Assembly: GCF_047553015.1 (NCBI RefSeq)
Contig: NZ_CP180212.1
Coordinates: 682,001 to 746,000 of the forward strand
Direction of reading: 5' to 3'
Length of the DNA: 64,000 nucleotides
Source: Carnobacterium_A sp047553015
GTDB lineage: Bacteria > Bacillota > Bacilli > Lactobacillales > Carnobacteriaceae
The stretch's first letter is position 1. Each line of letters starts with the position of its first letter. Below are positions 25,399 through 34,014 of the stretch, piece after piece. The position numbers and the translations under genes were made by a program. The notes beneath the pieces were generated by a model. That model was not told the DNA's origin. It searched no databases and was given only the letters and a program-made list of their open reading frames with translations.

Positions 25399-27627
25399 TT
25401 AATTGGTACTTTGGTTAGCTTTTGTAAATGCAGAAACTTCTTCTTTAGGAGAAACGATAATGTCACCTTTATCATTCAATGAAGCAAGTAGATTTTTTAT
25501 TTCAGGATAATCGATATAAACATCAGCAATCCTATCTTCTATTTGTTCTTGAATAACACGACGCAATGGGCGAGCACCTAATTTAGGATCGTACCCTAAG
25601 TCTACCAATTTATTCTTAGTAAGTTGATCAGCAACAATGCTAATTCCTTGATCTTTGAGCATATCATTAACATCTTGCAACATTAAATCAACAATGACGA
25701 GTAAATGCTCCTGTTCTAATGCATTAAATTCAACGATTGCATCAAAGCGATTAATGAATTCGGGTTTAAAAAAATCAGTTAAATGATTTAATACAGATTT
25801 CTGGTTGCCTTTAGTAGTAGCAGAAAATCCAACATTTGCCTCTATGGAACCACTTCCTGCGTTACTTGTCATAACAATAATAGTATCCTTAAAACTAACT
25901 GTACGACCTTGCGCATCTGTTAAACGGCCATCTTCTAGAATCTGTAAAAACATGTGTAAAACATCAGGATGAGCTTTCTCAATTTCATCTAAGAGTAAAA
26001 TACTATAAGGATTACGACGTACTTTCTCAGTAAGTTGTCCTGCTTCATCATATCCTATATATCCTGGAGGAGAACCGATTAACTTAGAAACACTATGTTT
26101 CTCCATGTATTCACTCATATCAAAACGAATGTAAGCCTCTTTATTGCCAAATAATTCTAAAGCTAATTGTTTAGCTAATTCTGTTTTACCAACTCCTGTT
26201 GGTCCAACAAATAAAAACGAACCAATTGGGCGATTCTTTTTATTTAACCCAATTCTACTTCTACGAATAGCTTTTGATATTTTTTCAATCGCCTGATTTT
26301 GGCCAATAACCTGTTTGCGTAAATCTGTTTCTAAATTTTTAAGTTGAGCTTGTTCTTTGATTTTAAGTTTACCTACTGGAATATTGGTCTTTGTCTCAAT
26401 AATATGAACCATATCTTTTTCAGTCACGATAGGTCGTTCTTTTGATTGAATGGTCTGGTTTTCACGCATAGCTGCAAATTTAATCGCTTGATCTCGACAG
26501 AATGCAGCTTTTTCATAGTCTTCTTCTTTTAATGCAGCTTGTTTTTGTTGAGCAATTTCCGCTAATTTATCTTCAATCAGTTTTGGATCCATTACTTTTA
26601 TAGTCAAGTTCTTTTTAGAACCTGATTCGTCAAGTAAATCAATCGCTTTATCTGGTAAAAAACGATCTTGGATATAACGACTAGACAATAAAACGGCCTG
26701 CTTTATTGCTTCGTCGGTATAAGAAACTTGATGATAGTTTTCGTATTTACTTTTAATTCCTTTTAAAATATCAATTGTTTCTTCTACAGAAGGTTCGCTT
26801 ACTTGGACAGGCTGTAAGCGACGCTCCAGAGCAGCATCTCTTTCAATAGAACGATATTCTTTTAGCGTAGTTGCTCCAACTAATTGAAGTTCGCCACGAG
26901 CTAAAGCTGGTTTTAACATATTGCCTGCATCTAGGCTACCTTCTGCGTTACCAGCACCTACAATTTCATGCACTTCATCAATGAAAAGAATAATGGTAGG
27001 ATTTTTTTTCATTTCATCCATTAATTGTTGCATTCTTTCTTCAAACTGCCCTCTGACACCTGTTCCCTGTACTAAAGAAGCAACATCCAGTTGAATGACT
27101 TCTTTATTTAGTAGCTTTTCAGGCACTTCAGCATTTATAATTTTTAAAGCTAACCCTTCTATTACAGCTGTTTTACCAACACCAGGTTCACCAATTAAAA
27201 CAGGATTATTTTTAGTCCGTCGATTTAGTATCTCAATCACGCGGTCAATTTCATTATCTCTTCCTATAACAGGATCGATAGCACCATTTCTAGCCAAGTC
27301 GGTTATATTTATTCCAAACTCTCCTAAGAGACCGCTTATTTTTCTTGTAGGAGGATACTCACTTTGACTTCTATCATTATCTTTATTTGATTGAGCATCT
27401 TGATTACTAATCTCAGGTAAACGGATAGATTGGAAAAAGTCCTCTAAACTACCTAAACCAAAAGGATCTTGAGGTAATTGATGCTTGTCATTTGTATTTC
27501 CTTTACTATTAACTTCCTTTAACAAACGATAACAATTTTGGCATATATCCAATTGGCCTTTTTGACCATTCAAATTTGTGTACAAATGAATGGTTGCATC
27601 TAGTTGTTGACAATTTTGACACAACAT
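25399..27627 (-). CDS. clpE: ClpE, AAA+ unfoldase of the Clp protease
   Basis: A 742-aa heat-shock unfoldase working with ClpP. An N-terminal zinc finger (C3-x2-C6 ... C29-x2-C32) and no ClpC-type N-domain repeats identify ClpE. There are two AAA modules: Walker A GEPGVGKT and GPTGVGKT, with Walker B LFIDEVHEI and LLLDEIEKA. Between them is a UVR-like segment (EEDYEKAAFCRDQAIK). I start it at 27627 (MLCQNC), after AAAGGATG; the open frame extends upstream through the CtsR operators and cannot be translated from there. Controlled by CtsR-type sites at 27679-27726. Confidence 0.95.
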   Translation of the reverse strand: MLCQNCQQLDATIHLYTNLNGQKGQLDICQNCYRLLKEVNSKGNTNDKHQLPQDPFGLGSLEDFFQSIRLPEISNQDAQSNKDNDRSQSEYPPTRKISGLLGEFGINITDLARNGAIDPVIGRDNEIDRVIEILNRRTKNNPVLIGEPGVGKTAVIEGLALKIINAEVPEKLLNKEVIQLDVASLVQGTGVRGQFEERMQQLMDEMKKNPTIILFIDEVHEIVGAGNAEGSLDAGNMLKPALARGELQLVGATTLKEYRSIERDAALERRLQPVQVSEPSVEETIDILKGIKSKYENYHQVSYTDEAIKQAVLLSSRYIQDRFLPDKAIDLLDESGSKKNLTIKVMDPKLIEDKLAEIAQQKQAALKEEDYEKAAFCRDQAIKFAAMRENQTIQSKERPIVTEKDMVHIIETKTNIPVGKLKIKEQAQLKNLETDLRKQVIGQNQAIEKISKAIRRSRIGLNKKNRPIGSFLFVGPTGVGKTELAKQLALELFGNKEAYIRFDMSEYMEKHSVSKLIGSPPGYIGYDEAGQLTEKVRRNPYSILLLDEIEKAHPDVLHMFLQILEDGRLTDAQGRTVSFKDTIIVMTSNAGSGSIEANVGFSATTKGNQKSVLNHLTDFFKPEFINRFDAIVEFNALEQEHLLVIVDLMLQDVNDMLKDQGISIVADQLTKNKLVDLGYDPKLGARPLRRVIQEQIEDRIADVYIDYPEIKNLLASLNDKGDIIVSPKEEVSAFTKANQSTN

Positions 27628-27678
27628 ATAGCACACATCCTTTCGATAATTAATTTTTTTAAGAGCACAAGAAGTCAT

Positions 27679-27695
27679 TGACCTTCTCTGACCTT
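27679..27695 (-). promoter_or_regulatory. CtsR operator 1 (clpE)
   Basis: Read on the reverse strand, AAGGTCAGAGAAGGTCA is a heptad direct repeat close to the CtsR consensus (GGTCAAA-nan-GGTCAAA). It lies just downstream of the clpE -10. Confidence 0.85.
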
Positions 27696-27702
27696 CTAAG
27701 TT

Positions 27703-27731
27703 ATTATACACTGACCTTGTCTGACATTCAA
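27703..27731 (-). promoter_or_regulatory. clpE promoter
   Basis: On the reverse strand: TTGAAT (27731-27726), 17-base spacer, TATAAT (27708-27703). It is flanked and overlapped by two CtsR sites. Confidence 0.8.
27712..27726 (-). promoter_or_regulatory. CtsR operator 2 (clpE)
   Basis: Reverse strand TGTCAGACAAGGTCA, a second degenerate heptad repeat occupying the spacer between -35 and -10. Confidence 0.75.
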
Positions 27732-27808
27732 GTATAGTGCTCTATCTTTTAATAAAAAATTAGAGTACACTTAATCCTTAATAAAGCTACTTTCACTTTA
27801 GAGGGGAA

Positions 27809-28009
27809 ATGATAACTAAGATGGATAGTAATCAAATCACAGAAAATATTGAAAAATTAATAAGTGGAAAAACGGATGAAATCTTTATAAAAAAAGAAGA
27901 TTTTATGGCATTTAGAGAAGTTTGGTTAAATCATCCAGAAAAAAATTCTCTCATTGGCACAGCAAATCATTATGGTGAAGTTAGTTATCATTACAAATCA
28001 ACTGAATAA
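27809..28009 (+). CDS. Small uncharacterised protein between clpE and ptsH
   Basis: A 66-aa acidic/basic mixed protein (or 62 aa from the ATG at 27821). It has no cysteine, signal peptide or membrane segment. The N-terminal half looks helical (NQITENIEKLISG), and the C-terminal half has short strands around NSLIGTANHYGEVSYHY. I do not recognise the family. From memory, enterococci also carry a small conserved gene between clpE and ptsH. GAGGGG lies just before the first ATG. Coding is supported by an uninterrupted frame in a gap with its own SD, not by motif. Confidence 0.6.
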   Translation: MITKMDSNQITENIEKLISGKTDEIFIKKEDFMAFREVWLNHPEKNSLIGTANHYGEVSYHYKSTE

Positions 28010-28196
28010 TAAGTAATAAACGACGTTCTATGAAGAAAAGCTAGAAAGTAGTTGTAGAATCTCGTTTAAAATGGTAACATTATAAAGAAGAAAAAGTTAT
28101 TTTTAAGTAGTCTGTTCTACGTACAAAAGTATTTAGATAATAACGACTTAGAGAGAACTTTAACAAAATTTTTTTATTAAAAGGAGATCAAACATT

Positions 28197-28463
28197 ATGG
28201 AAAAACGCGATTTTCACGTAATAGCTGAAACAGGGATTCATGCACGTCCTGCAACTTTATTGGTGCAAACAGCTAGCAAATTTAATTCAGATATCAACCT
28301 TGAGTACAAAGGTAAATCTGTAAACTTAAAATCTATCATGGGCGTAATGTCATTAGGCGTTGGCCAAGGTGCAGAAGTTGTTATTAGTGCAAATGGTACT
28401 GATGAAGCAGAAGCAATCTCAAGTATTGAAGAGACAATGAAGAAAGAAGGTTTGGCTGAGTAA
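28197..28463 (+). CDS. ptsH: Phosphocarrier protein HPr
   Basis: An 88-aa cytoplasmic PTS carrier. The phosphorylated His15 sits in GIHARPAT and the regulatory Ser46, target of HPr kinase, in KSIMGVMSLG. HPr-Ser-P is the co-repressor of CcpA, relevant to the cre site at 31286. A strong AAGGAG precedes the ATG. Its stop overlaps the ptsI start by one base, so the two are co-translated. A leader of about 190 bases without a gene precedes it, with an imperfect inverted repeat at 28018-28067. Confidence 0.97.
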   Translation: MEKRDFHVIAETGIHARPATLLVQTASKFNSDINLEYKGKSVNLKSIMGVMSLGVGQGAEVVISANGTDEAEAISSIEETMKKEGLAE

Positions 28464-30184
28464 TGGTTGAAAAATTAAAAGGGATTGCAGCAAGTGATGG
28501 TATTGCTACAGCAAAAGCCTATCTTCTTGTTCAGCCCAATTTATCTTTCGACAAAATCTCAGTTGATAATTCTGATTCAGAAATAGACCGTTTAAAAAAC
28601 GCCTTGAATAAAGCTACTCAAGAACTTGGGCTAATTCGTACTAAAGCTGCTGAAGCTTTAGGTGAAGAAGAAGCTCAAGTTTTTGATGCACATTTAATGG
28701 TTCTTTCTGATCCTGAGTTAATTGGGAGTATCGAAAGTAACATAAGCGATAATAAAGTAAACGCTGAAAGCGCACTTAAAGAAGTAACGGATATGTTTAT
28801 TGGCATCTTTGAAGGTATGGAAGACAATCCTTACATGCAAGAACGTGCAGCTGACATCAAAGACGTTACAAAACGTGTATTGAGTCATCTTTTAGGGGTA
28901 AGATTGCCGAACCCGTCAATGATTGATGAAGAAGTAATCGTTATCGCACATGACTTAACTCCAAGTGACACAGCACAATTAAATCGTAAATATGTAAAAG
29001 CTTTTGTCACAGACATTGGTGGCCGGACTTCTCACTCAGCAATTATGGCTCGTTCTCTTGAAATTCCAGCAATTGTTGGAACTAAATCAATCACAGATTT
29101 AGTTAAAGAAGGAGATATCATTATTGTTGATGGTCTAGAAGGCGACGTATTAGTTCATCCGGAAGAAAAAGATCTTTCTTTTTACGAAGATAAAGCCAAT
29201 CAATTTGAAAATCAAAAAGCAGAATGGAATAAGTTGAAAAACGAAAAAACCTACACTGCTGATGGAAAACATATTGAATTAGCTGCTAATATTGGAACAC
29301 CTAAAGACTTAGTTGGTGTTAAAGATAATGGTGGAGAAGCTATTGGTTTGTATCGTACTGAATTTCTTTATATGGATTCACCTGATTTTCCAACTGAAGA
29401 CGCACAATTTGAAGCTTATAAAACGATTTTAGAAGGTATGGGTGACAAAGCAGTTGTCGTTAGAACGATGGATATTGGAGGAGACAAAGAGTTACCTTAT
29501 TTAACTTTGCCTCATGAGATGAATCCGTTTTTAGGATACCGTGCAATCCGTATTTGTTTAGCAGAACCAGATATGTTCAAAACACAATTGCGTGCTTTGT
29601 TGCGTGCTTCTGTCTTTGGTAAATTACGTATCATGTTCCCAATGATTGCAACTTTAGGAGAATTCCGTAAAGCGAAAGCTATGTTGCTTGAAGAAAAACA
29701 AAACTTGAAAAATGAAGGCATTGCTGTTTCTGATGATATCGAAGTTGGTATTATGATTGAAATTCCAGCTGCGGCTGTACTTGCCGATAAATTTGCTAAA
29801 GAAGTAGATTTCTTCAGTATTGGAACCAATGATTTGATTCAATATACTATGGCAGCAGATCGTATGAATGAACAAGTTTCTTATTTGTACCAACCATATA
29901 ATCCATCAATTTTACGTTTAATTAAAGGTGTAATTGATGCTTCTCATAAAGAGGGTAAATGGACAGGTATGTGTGGCGAAATGGCTGGAGATCAAACTGC
30001 TGTTCCGTTACTAATGGGACTAGGTCTTGATGAATTTTCGATGAGTGCGTCAAGCATTTTGAAAACACGTAGCTTAATGAAACGTTTAGATTCAACTAAA
30101 ATGGCAGAATTAGCAGATAAAGCAATCAATGATTGCGATACAGCTGAAGAAGTCGTACGTTTAGTTACAGAATACACAAAATAA
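28463..30184 (+). CDS. ptsI: PTS enzyme I
   Basis: A 573-aa phosphoenolpyruvate-protein phosphotransferase that phosphorylates HPr at the start of the sugar PTS. The active-site His191 is in GGRTSHSAIMARS. PEP-binding motifs include GLYRTEFLYM, RTMDIGGDKELPY, EVGIMIEIPAA and SIGTNDLIQYTMA, and the catalytic Cys lies in GMCGEMAGD. The ATG overlaps the ptsH stop. A terminator follows directly. Confidence 0.97.
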   Translation: MVEKLKGIAASDGIATAKAYLLVQPNLSFDKISVDNSDSEIDRLKNALNKATQELGLIRTKAAEALGEEEAQVFDAHLMVLSDPELIGSIESNISDNKVNAESALKEVTDMFIGIFEGMEDNPYMQERAADIKDVTKRVLSHLLGVRLPNPSMIDEEVIVIAHDLTPSDTAQLNRKYVKAFVTDIGGRTSHSAIMARSLEIPAIVGTKSITDLVKEGDIIIVDGLEGDVLVHPEEKDLSFYEDKANQFENQKAEWNKLKNEKTYTADGKHIELAANIGTPKDLVGVKDNGGEAIGLYRTEFLYMDSPDFPTEDAQFEAYKTILEGMGDKAVVVRTMDIGGDKELPYLTLPHEMNPFLGYRAIRICLAEPDMFKTQLRALLRASVFGKLRIMFPMIATLGEFRKAKAMLLEEKQNLKNEGIAVSDDIEVGIMIEIPAAAVLADKFAKEVDFFSIGTNDLIQYTMAADRMNEQVSYLYQPYNPSILRLIKGVIDASHKEGKWTGMCGEMAGDQTAVPLLMGLGLDEFSMSASSILKTRSLMKRLDSTKMAELADKAINDCDTAEEVVRLVTEYTK

Positions 30185-30186
30185 GA

Positions 30187-30228
30187 AATAAACTATTGGA
30201 ATCTATGATTTCAATAGTTTATTTTTTT
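30187..30228 (+). terminator. Terminator of ptsHI
   Basis: AATAAACTATTGGAA pairs with TTTCAATAGTTTATT, then a T7 run. Confidence 0.85.
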
Positions 30229-30327
30229 AACTTAAAATGAATCAGTTCACAAATCAAAATCTATTATATTTTTACCTAAAAATGTTATACTAAGAGCAGT
30301 AATTAGAATAAGAGAGAAGGTTGAATA

Positions 30328-31203
30328 ATGAAAAAAATTGGATTTATTGGAACAGGCGTAATGGGTAGTTCTATCGTTAAGCACTTATTGAAAGCAGGTT
30401 ATGAGGTAAATGTTTATAATAGAACAAAAAGTAAAACAGATGAATTAATTTCTTTAGGAGCTACTTGGTATGAAAGTCCTGCTGCAGTCACTGAAAAAAG
30501 CGAAGTAGTTATTACAATTGTAGGCTATCCTAATGACGTTGAAGAAACATATCTAGGAGAAAACGGGATTTTTAAAACAGCCACATCTGATCATATTTTG
30601 ATTGATATGACTACTAGCACACCTACTTTAGCAGTTAAATTATATGAAGAAGGAGCAAAAAGAAAGATAGCTGTCTTAGATGCACCGGTTTCTGGTGGAG
30701 ATTTAGGAGCACAAAAAGGAACACTGACTGTGATGGTTGGTGGAGATGAAGATGTATTTAACACTATCGAACCGATTTTGACTGTATTTTCAAGTAAAGT
30801 AAATTTACAAGGTTCTGCAGGTAAGGGTCAGCATACAAAAATGGCTAATCAGATTATGGTAGCAGGCACAATGACAGGAATGACAGAATTATTGGTTTAT
30901 GCACAGGCAGCCAATTTAAATTTAGAAAAAGTTATTGATACGGTAAGTGGTGGTAGTGCAACTAACTGGTCACTGATAAATTATGGTCCACGAATCTTAA
31001 GTGAAGATTTTACTCCAGGATTTTTCGTAAAACATTTCGTTAAAGATTTAACCATTGCATTGGGCGAGGCTGAAAAACTAGGCATTGAATTGCCTTCTAC
31101 AGCACTAGCTCAGCAACTGTATAAAAAACTTGAAACAGATGGATATGGAAATGATGGTACTCAGGCGTTTATTAAATTGTGGTGGCCTGAAGGAAAGAGA
31201 TAA
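30328..31203 (+). CDS. NAD(P)-dependent beta-hydroxyacid dehydrogenase family protein
   Basis: A 291-aa oxidoreductase of the 3-hydroxyisobutyrate/tartronate semialdehyde reductase family. The N-terminal GFIGTGVMGSSIVKHLL is a Rossmann motif, and NRTKSK after the second strand suggests NADP preference. The substrate loop DAPVSGGDLGAQKGTL and the catalytic-lysine segment GKGQHTKMANQIM are typical, as is the C-terminal FVKHFVKDLTIAL. It resembles B. subtilis YkwC. The physiological substrate is not evident. AGAGAAGG precedes the ATG; it is monocistronic and ends before an inverted repeat. Confidence 0.9.
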   Translation: MKKIGFIGTGVMGSSIVKHLLKAGYEVNVYNRTKSKTDELISLGATWYESPAAVTEKSEVVITIVGYPNDVEETYLGENGIFKTATSDHILIDMTTSTPTLAVKLYEEGAKRKIAVLDAPVSGGDLGAQKGTLTVMVGGDEDVFNTIEPILTVFSSKVNLQGSAGKGQHTKMANQIMVAGTMTGMTELLVYAQAANLNLEKVIDTVSGGSATNWSLINYGPRILSEDFTPGFFVKHFVKDLTIALGEAEKLGIELPSTALAQQLYKKLETDGYGNDGTQAFIKLWWPEGKR

Positions 31204-31240
31204 AAATACCGGTTTAATGAATAAACTAATAACAGATATA

Positions 31241-31276
31241 AATTTAAAGAGAGAGAAGGGATATCTCTCTTTAAAT
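31241..31276. terminator. Inverted repeat after the dehydrogenase gene, terminator-like
   Basis: A perfect 14-bp stem (AATTTAAAGAGAGA) and 8-base loop. It lacks a long T-run, so it may terminate weakly or only stabilise the 3' end. Confidence 0.5.
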
Positions 31277-31285
31277 TAACGAAAA

Positions 31286-31299
31286 TGAAAGCGTTATCT
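31286..31299 (+). promoter_or_regulatory. Catabolite-responsive element (cre)
   Basis: TGAAAGCGTTATCT matches the CcpA consensus TGWNANCGNTNWCA at all but the last base. It lies 58 bases before the acetamidase start, suggesting carbon-catabolite control. Confidence 0.6.
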
Positions 31300-31356
31300 A
31301 ACTGAGAATAGTAACTAGTTAGGACGAAACTATTAATCATATAGGAGGAATTAGAA

Positions 31357-32670
31357 ATGAAAGCTAAACAAACAGTTTATGTTGATCAATTTACAAATGG
31401 CATTCTTGACCCTGAAAAACCAATGGATTATTTTGTAAAAGACGGTGGATTCATTGTAGCAAATACAGCGCCAGGTTGTTGGGGACCGATGATTACTCCT
31501 GAGTTAAAGGGTGGACATGAAGTAACTAAGCCTGTTTACGTTGAAGGTGCAGAAATTGGAGACGCACTTGCTATTCATATCAAAAACATTGATGTTACTT
31601 CTACAGTGACAGGTTCTGGAAATGATAAGTCGGTTGGTGGACGCTTCACTGGTGATCCTTTTGTAGATGCGAAGTGCCCTAATTGCGGCATTGTCAATCC
31701 AAAATCAATTATAAAAGGAATTGGTGAAAAAGCCGTTCATTGTGCCAACTGCGATGCTGATATTACGCCGTTTGTTTTTACGCATGCTTATTCAATGGCT
31801 TTTAATGACGAGAAAAGTATTGGATTAACGTTAAATAAACAAGCTGCAGAACTAGTAGCAAAAGATGGTAGACGCTATATGAATACGCCCGAAGCATCCA
31901 TCCAGAATTCAATTTTGACTTTTGCGCCACACGATATGCCAGGGGTCATTGCACGATTGAGACCTTTTTTAGGCCAACTAGGAACAACACCAGCAAGAGC
32001 TTTTCCTGATTCGCATAATGCGGGTGATTTTGGACAATTTTTACTTGGTGCACCACATGATTATGGTATGACCGAATTAGAATTAGAAGATCGAACAGAT
32101 GGTCATATGGATATCAATCGTGTTAGAACTGGAGCTATTCTAATCTGTCCGGTGAAAGTTGAAGGTGGAGGAGTTTATTTAGGTGACATGCATGCCATGC
32201 AAGGCAACGGAGAAATTGCAGGCCATACAGCTGACGTGTCTGGGATTGTCAATCTACAAGTAACGGTTTTAAAAAAGGTAACACTAGATGGACCTATCTT
32301 ATTACCTGTTAGGGAAGATCTTCCATATCTAGCTCAACCTTTTACTGAAGAAGAAAAAATACAAGCCAGTTCACTTAGTAAAGTTTGGAAAGTTGAAGAG
32401 ATAGAAGAGAGTTACCCTATTTCGTTTGTCGGAAGTGGAGCTGATTTGAATAAAGCAACAACCAACGGCCTTGAAAGAGCAGCAAACTTATTTGGGATAA
32501 CCGTTCCTGAAGTGATGAATCGTGCAACCATAACAGGCTCAATTGAAATAGGTCGTCATCCAGGTATGGTTACTGTTACTTTCTTAGCTCCGAAAACATA
32601 CTTACAGGCTAAAGGGTTACTTGAAATAGTTAAAAAGCAGTACAACGGCTATTCTAAAGAAGATAACTAA
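31357..32670 (+). CDS. Acetamidase/formamidase family amidohydrolase with zinc-ribbon-like insertion
   Basis: A 437-aa protein of the FmdA/AmdA family, which hydrolyses short amides to the acid and ammonia. Family features include the N-terminal APGCWGPM, AFPDSHNAGDFG and GVYLGDMHAMQGNGEIAGHTADVS regions. Unusually, residues 107-132 form a CPNC ... CANC pair (C107, C110, C129, C132), which looks like a zinc ribbon. At this length it is longer than the roughly 300-aa short forms. A cre site and a strong AGGAGG precede it. The substrate is not proven. Confidence 0.85.
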   Translation: MKAKQTVYVDQFTNGILDPEKPMDYFVKDGGFIVANTAPGCWGPMITPELKGGHEVTKPVYVEGAEIGDALAIHIKNIDVTSTVTGSGNDKSVGGRFTGDPFVDAKCPNCGIVNPKSIIKGIGEKAVHCANCDADITPFVFTHAYSMAFNDEKSIGLTLNKQAAELVAKDGRRYMNTPEASIQNSILTFAPHDMPGVIARLRPFLGQLGTTPARAFPDSHNAGDFGQFLLGAPHDYGMTELELEDRTDGHMDINRVRTGAILICPVKVEGGGVYLGDMHAMQGNGEIAGHTADVSGIVNLQVTVLKKVTLDGPILLPVREDLPYLAQPFTEEEKIQASSLSKVWKVEEIEESYPISFVGSGADLNKATTNGLERAANLFGITVPEVMNRATITGSIEIGRHPGMVTVTFLAPKTYLQAKGLLEIVKKQYNGYSKEDN

Positions 32671-32795
32671 TTATAGTTTAAAATAAAATAGAGGTTATTT
32701 CAAAATAAATTGATAAAAAAAGATAACTTTACTGTCTTTTAAAGAAAAATCTGTTAAAATAGTGACTGAGCCAAGTTTGAAAGGGGTATGAGATC

Positions 32796-33029
32796 ATGAA
32801 ACCTTCACAATTACAGGCAATCATTCGCCGATTGGAAGCTATGCTAGAAGACAAAGATAGTGAAGTCCAAGTACGTAGATTTGAAAAAGAAGGCAATGAA
32901 CGTTGCCTGATTTCCTATGATGCTAAGACAACTACCTTTGAATTAGAAGATAGCTCAACACGTCAAGTTTATCAATTTGATGATTTAGATTTAGTTGCAA
33001 TTGAGATTTTTGAATTGTTGCAAGATTGA
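32796..33029 (+). CDS. YkuJ-like (DUF1797) small protein
   Basis: A 77-aa protein beginning MKPSQLQAIIRRLEAMLEDK and ending YQFDDLDLVAIEIFELLQD, the conserved pattern of the YkuJ/DUF1797 family. It is cytoplasmic, acidic and of unknown function. AAAGGGG precedes the ATG; monocistronic with a strong terminator. Confidence 0.85.
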   Translation: MKPSQLQAIIRRLEAMLEDKDSEVQVRRFEKEGNERCLISYDAKTTTFELEDSSTRQVYQFDDLDLVAIEIFELLQD

Positions 33030-33030
33030 T

Positions 33031-33077
33031 AAAAATAAAGAACAAGCTAGTTTAACTATGCTTGTTCTTTATTTTTA
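33031..33077 (+). terminator. Terminator of the ykuJ-like gene
   Basis: A 17-bp perfect stem (AAAAATAAAGAACAAGC), 12-base loop and terminal T-run. Confidence 0.85.
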
Positions 33078-33120
33078 TCAAATCAGTTCAATCGTTTAAG
33101 GGTAATGTAAATAGCAGAAT

Positions 33121-33164
33121 AAAAAAAGAATTTCAGCATTGTTAATAGCAGAAATTCTTTTTTT
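33121..33164 (-). terminator. Terminator of cutC
   Basis: AAAAAAAGAATTTC pairs with GAAATTCTTTTTTT; on the reverse strand the T-run follows the stem six bases past the cutC stop. Confidence 0.75.
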
Positions 33165-33169
33165 AATTT

Positions 33170-33814
33170 TTAGATTAGTTCTCCTACAATCTTTGTCCCA
33201 TGAACTTCATTAACTCCTAAGAAATCCACGATATGTTCCGCATTTTCGTCTGTTATTCCTCCTCCAGGAAGAATAATAATTTTGTTATCAGCATAGTCGA
33301 CTAATTCTTTTAAACGTGGCAGTGTTGTTTCAATAGAGTAATCAGCTATTCCACCATGTGTTAAAATGCGGTCTATACCGTGTTCAACTAACCAGTCAAT
33401 TGCTTCAAATTGTCGATTTTTTGGTATAGAATCAAAAGCCATATGGAAAGTTGTCTGTAAACCAAATGCTTCTTCTAATATCTGCTCCATAGCGTCTTCA
33501 TCTATCCAATTTTCTTCGGTTAAACATCCGACTACAATTCCATCAATCCCTAGATTTTTAGCTTCGATAATATCATGGCCCATCATTTTCAATTCAGTAT
33601 CATTGTAAACAAAATTCCCGCTACGTGGACGAATGATAACCATTAATGGAATAGAATGCTCGCTACAATAAGCTACTGTCTCTTGCATGACCCCTTTACT
33701 GACTGTTGTTCCTCCACTAGGTAAATAATCACAAAGTTCAACTCGAGTTGCTCCTTTGGCAATTGCAGAAGGAACGACTGTATAATTTTCAACACAAACT
33801 TCTTTTAGAAACAT
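33170..33814 (-). CDS. cutC: CutC family protein
   Basis: A 214-aa TIM-barrel protein historically linked to copper homeostasis. The start region (LKEVCVENYTVVPSAIAKGATRVELCD), GTTVSKGVM, MVIIRPRSGNFVY, HMAFDSIP and the C-terminal IILPGGGIT fit the family. I start it at 33814, with GGAG nine bases before the ATG on the reverse strand, instead of the longer frame from 33859. Copper function has been questioned for some members; the true role may be metabolic. It is divergent from dapG. Confidence 0.9.
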   Translation of the reverse strand: MFLKEVCVENYTVVPSAIAKGATRVELCDYLPSGGTTVSKGVMQETVAYCSEHSIPLMVIIRPRSGNFVYNDTELKMMGHDIIEAKNLGIDGIVVGCLTEENWIDEDAMEQILEEAFGLQTTFHMAFDSIPKNRQFEAIDWLVEHGIDRILTHGGIADYSIETTLPRLKELVDYADNKIIILPGGGITDENAEHIVDFLGVNEVHGTKIVGELI

Positions 33815-33894
33815 TCTTTCACTCTCCATTTTCTCAGTTAATTTGTTAAAGTATACCATGAAAAAATAAAATTAGTTTACCTGCCATCACTTTA

Positions 33895-33923
33895 TTGAAT
33901 AATGACTAAGTCTTCGTTATAAT
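33895..33923 (+). promoter_or_regulatory. Putative dapG promoter
   Basis: TTGAAT, 17-base spacer, TATAAT, about 92 bases before dapG. The match to sigma-A consensus is strong. Confidence 0.65.
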
Positions 33924-34014
33924 AAAATCAAACAGATAAACGATAAATAATCAATTCAAATAACGTAATTCAAAGAAATTAAGTAAAAGATTTAAATCTA
34001 AAGGATGGTATCTA

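Noticed and set aside
28018..28067. Imperfect inverted repeat in the ptsH leader as a riboswitch or terminator
   Set aside because: The pairing is broken by mismatches, no T-run follows, and no known RNA motif is recognised.
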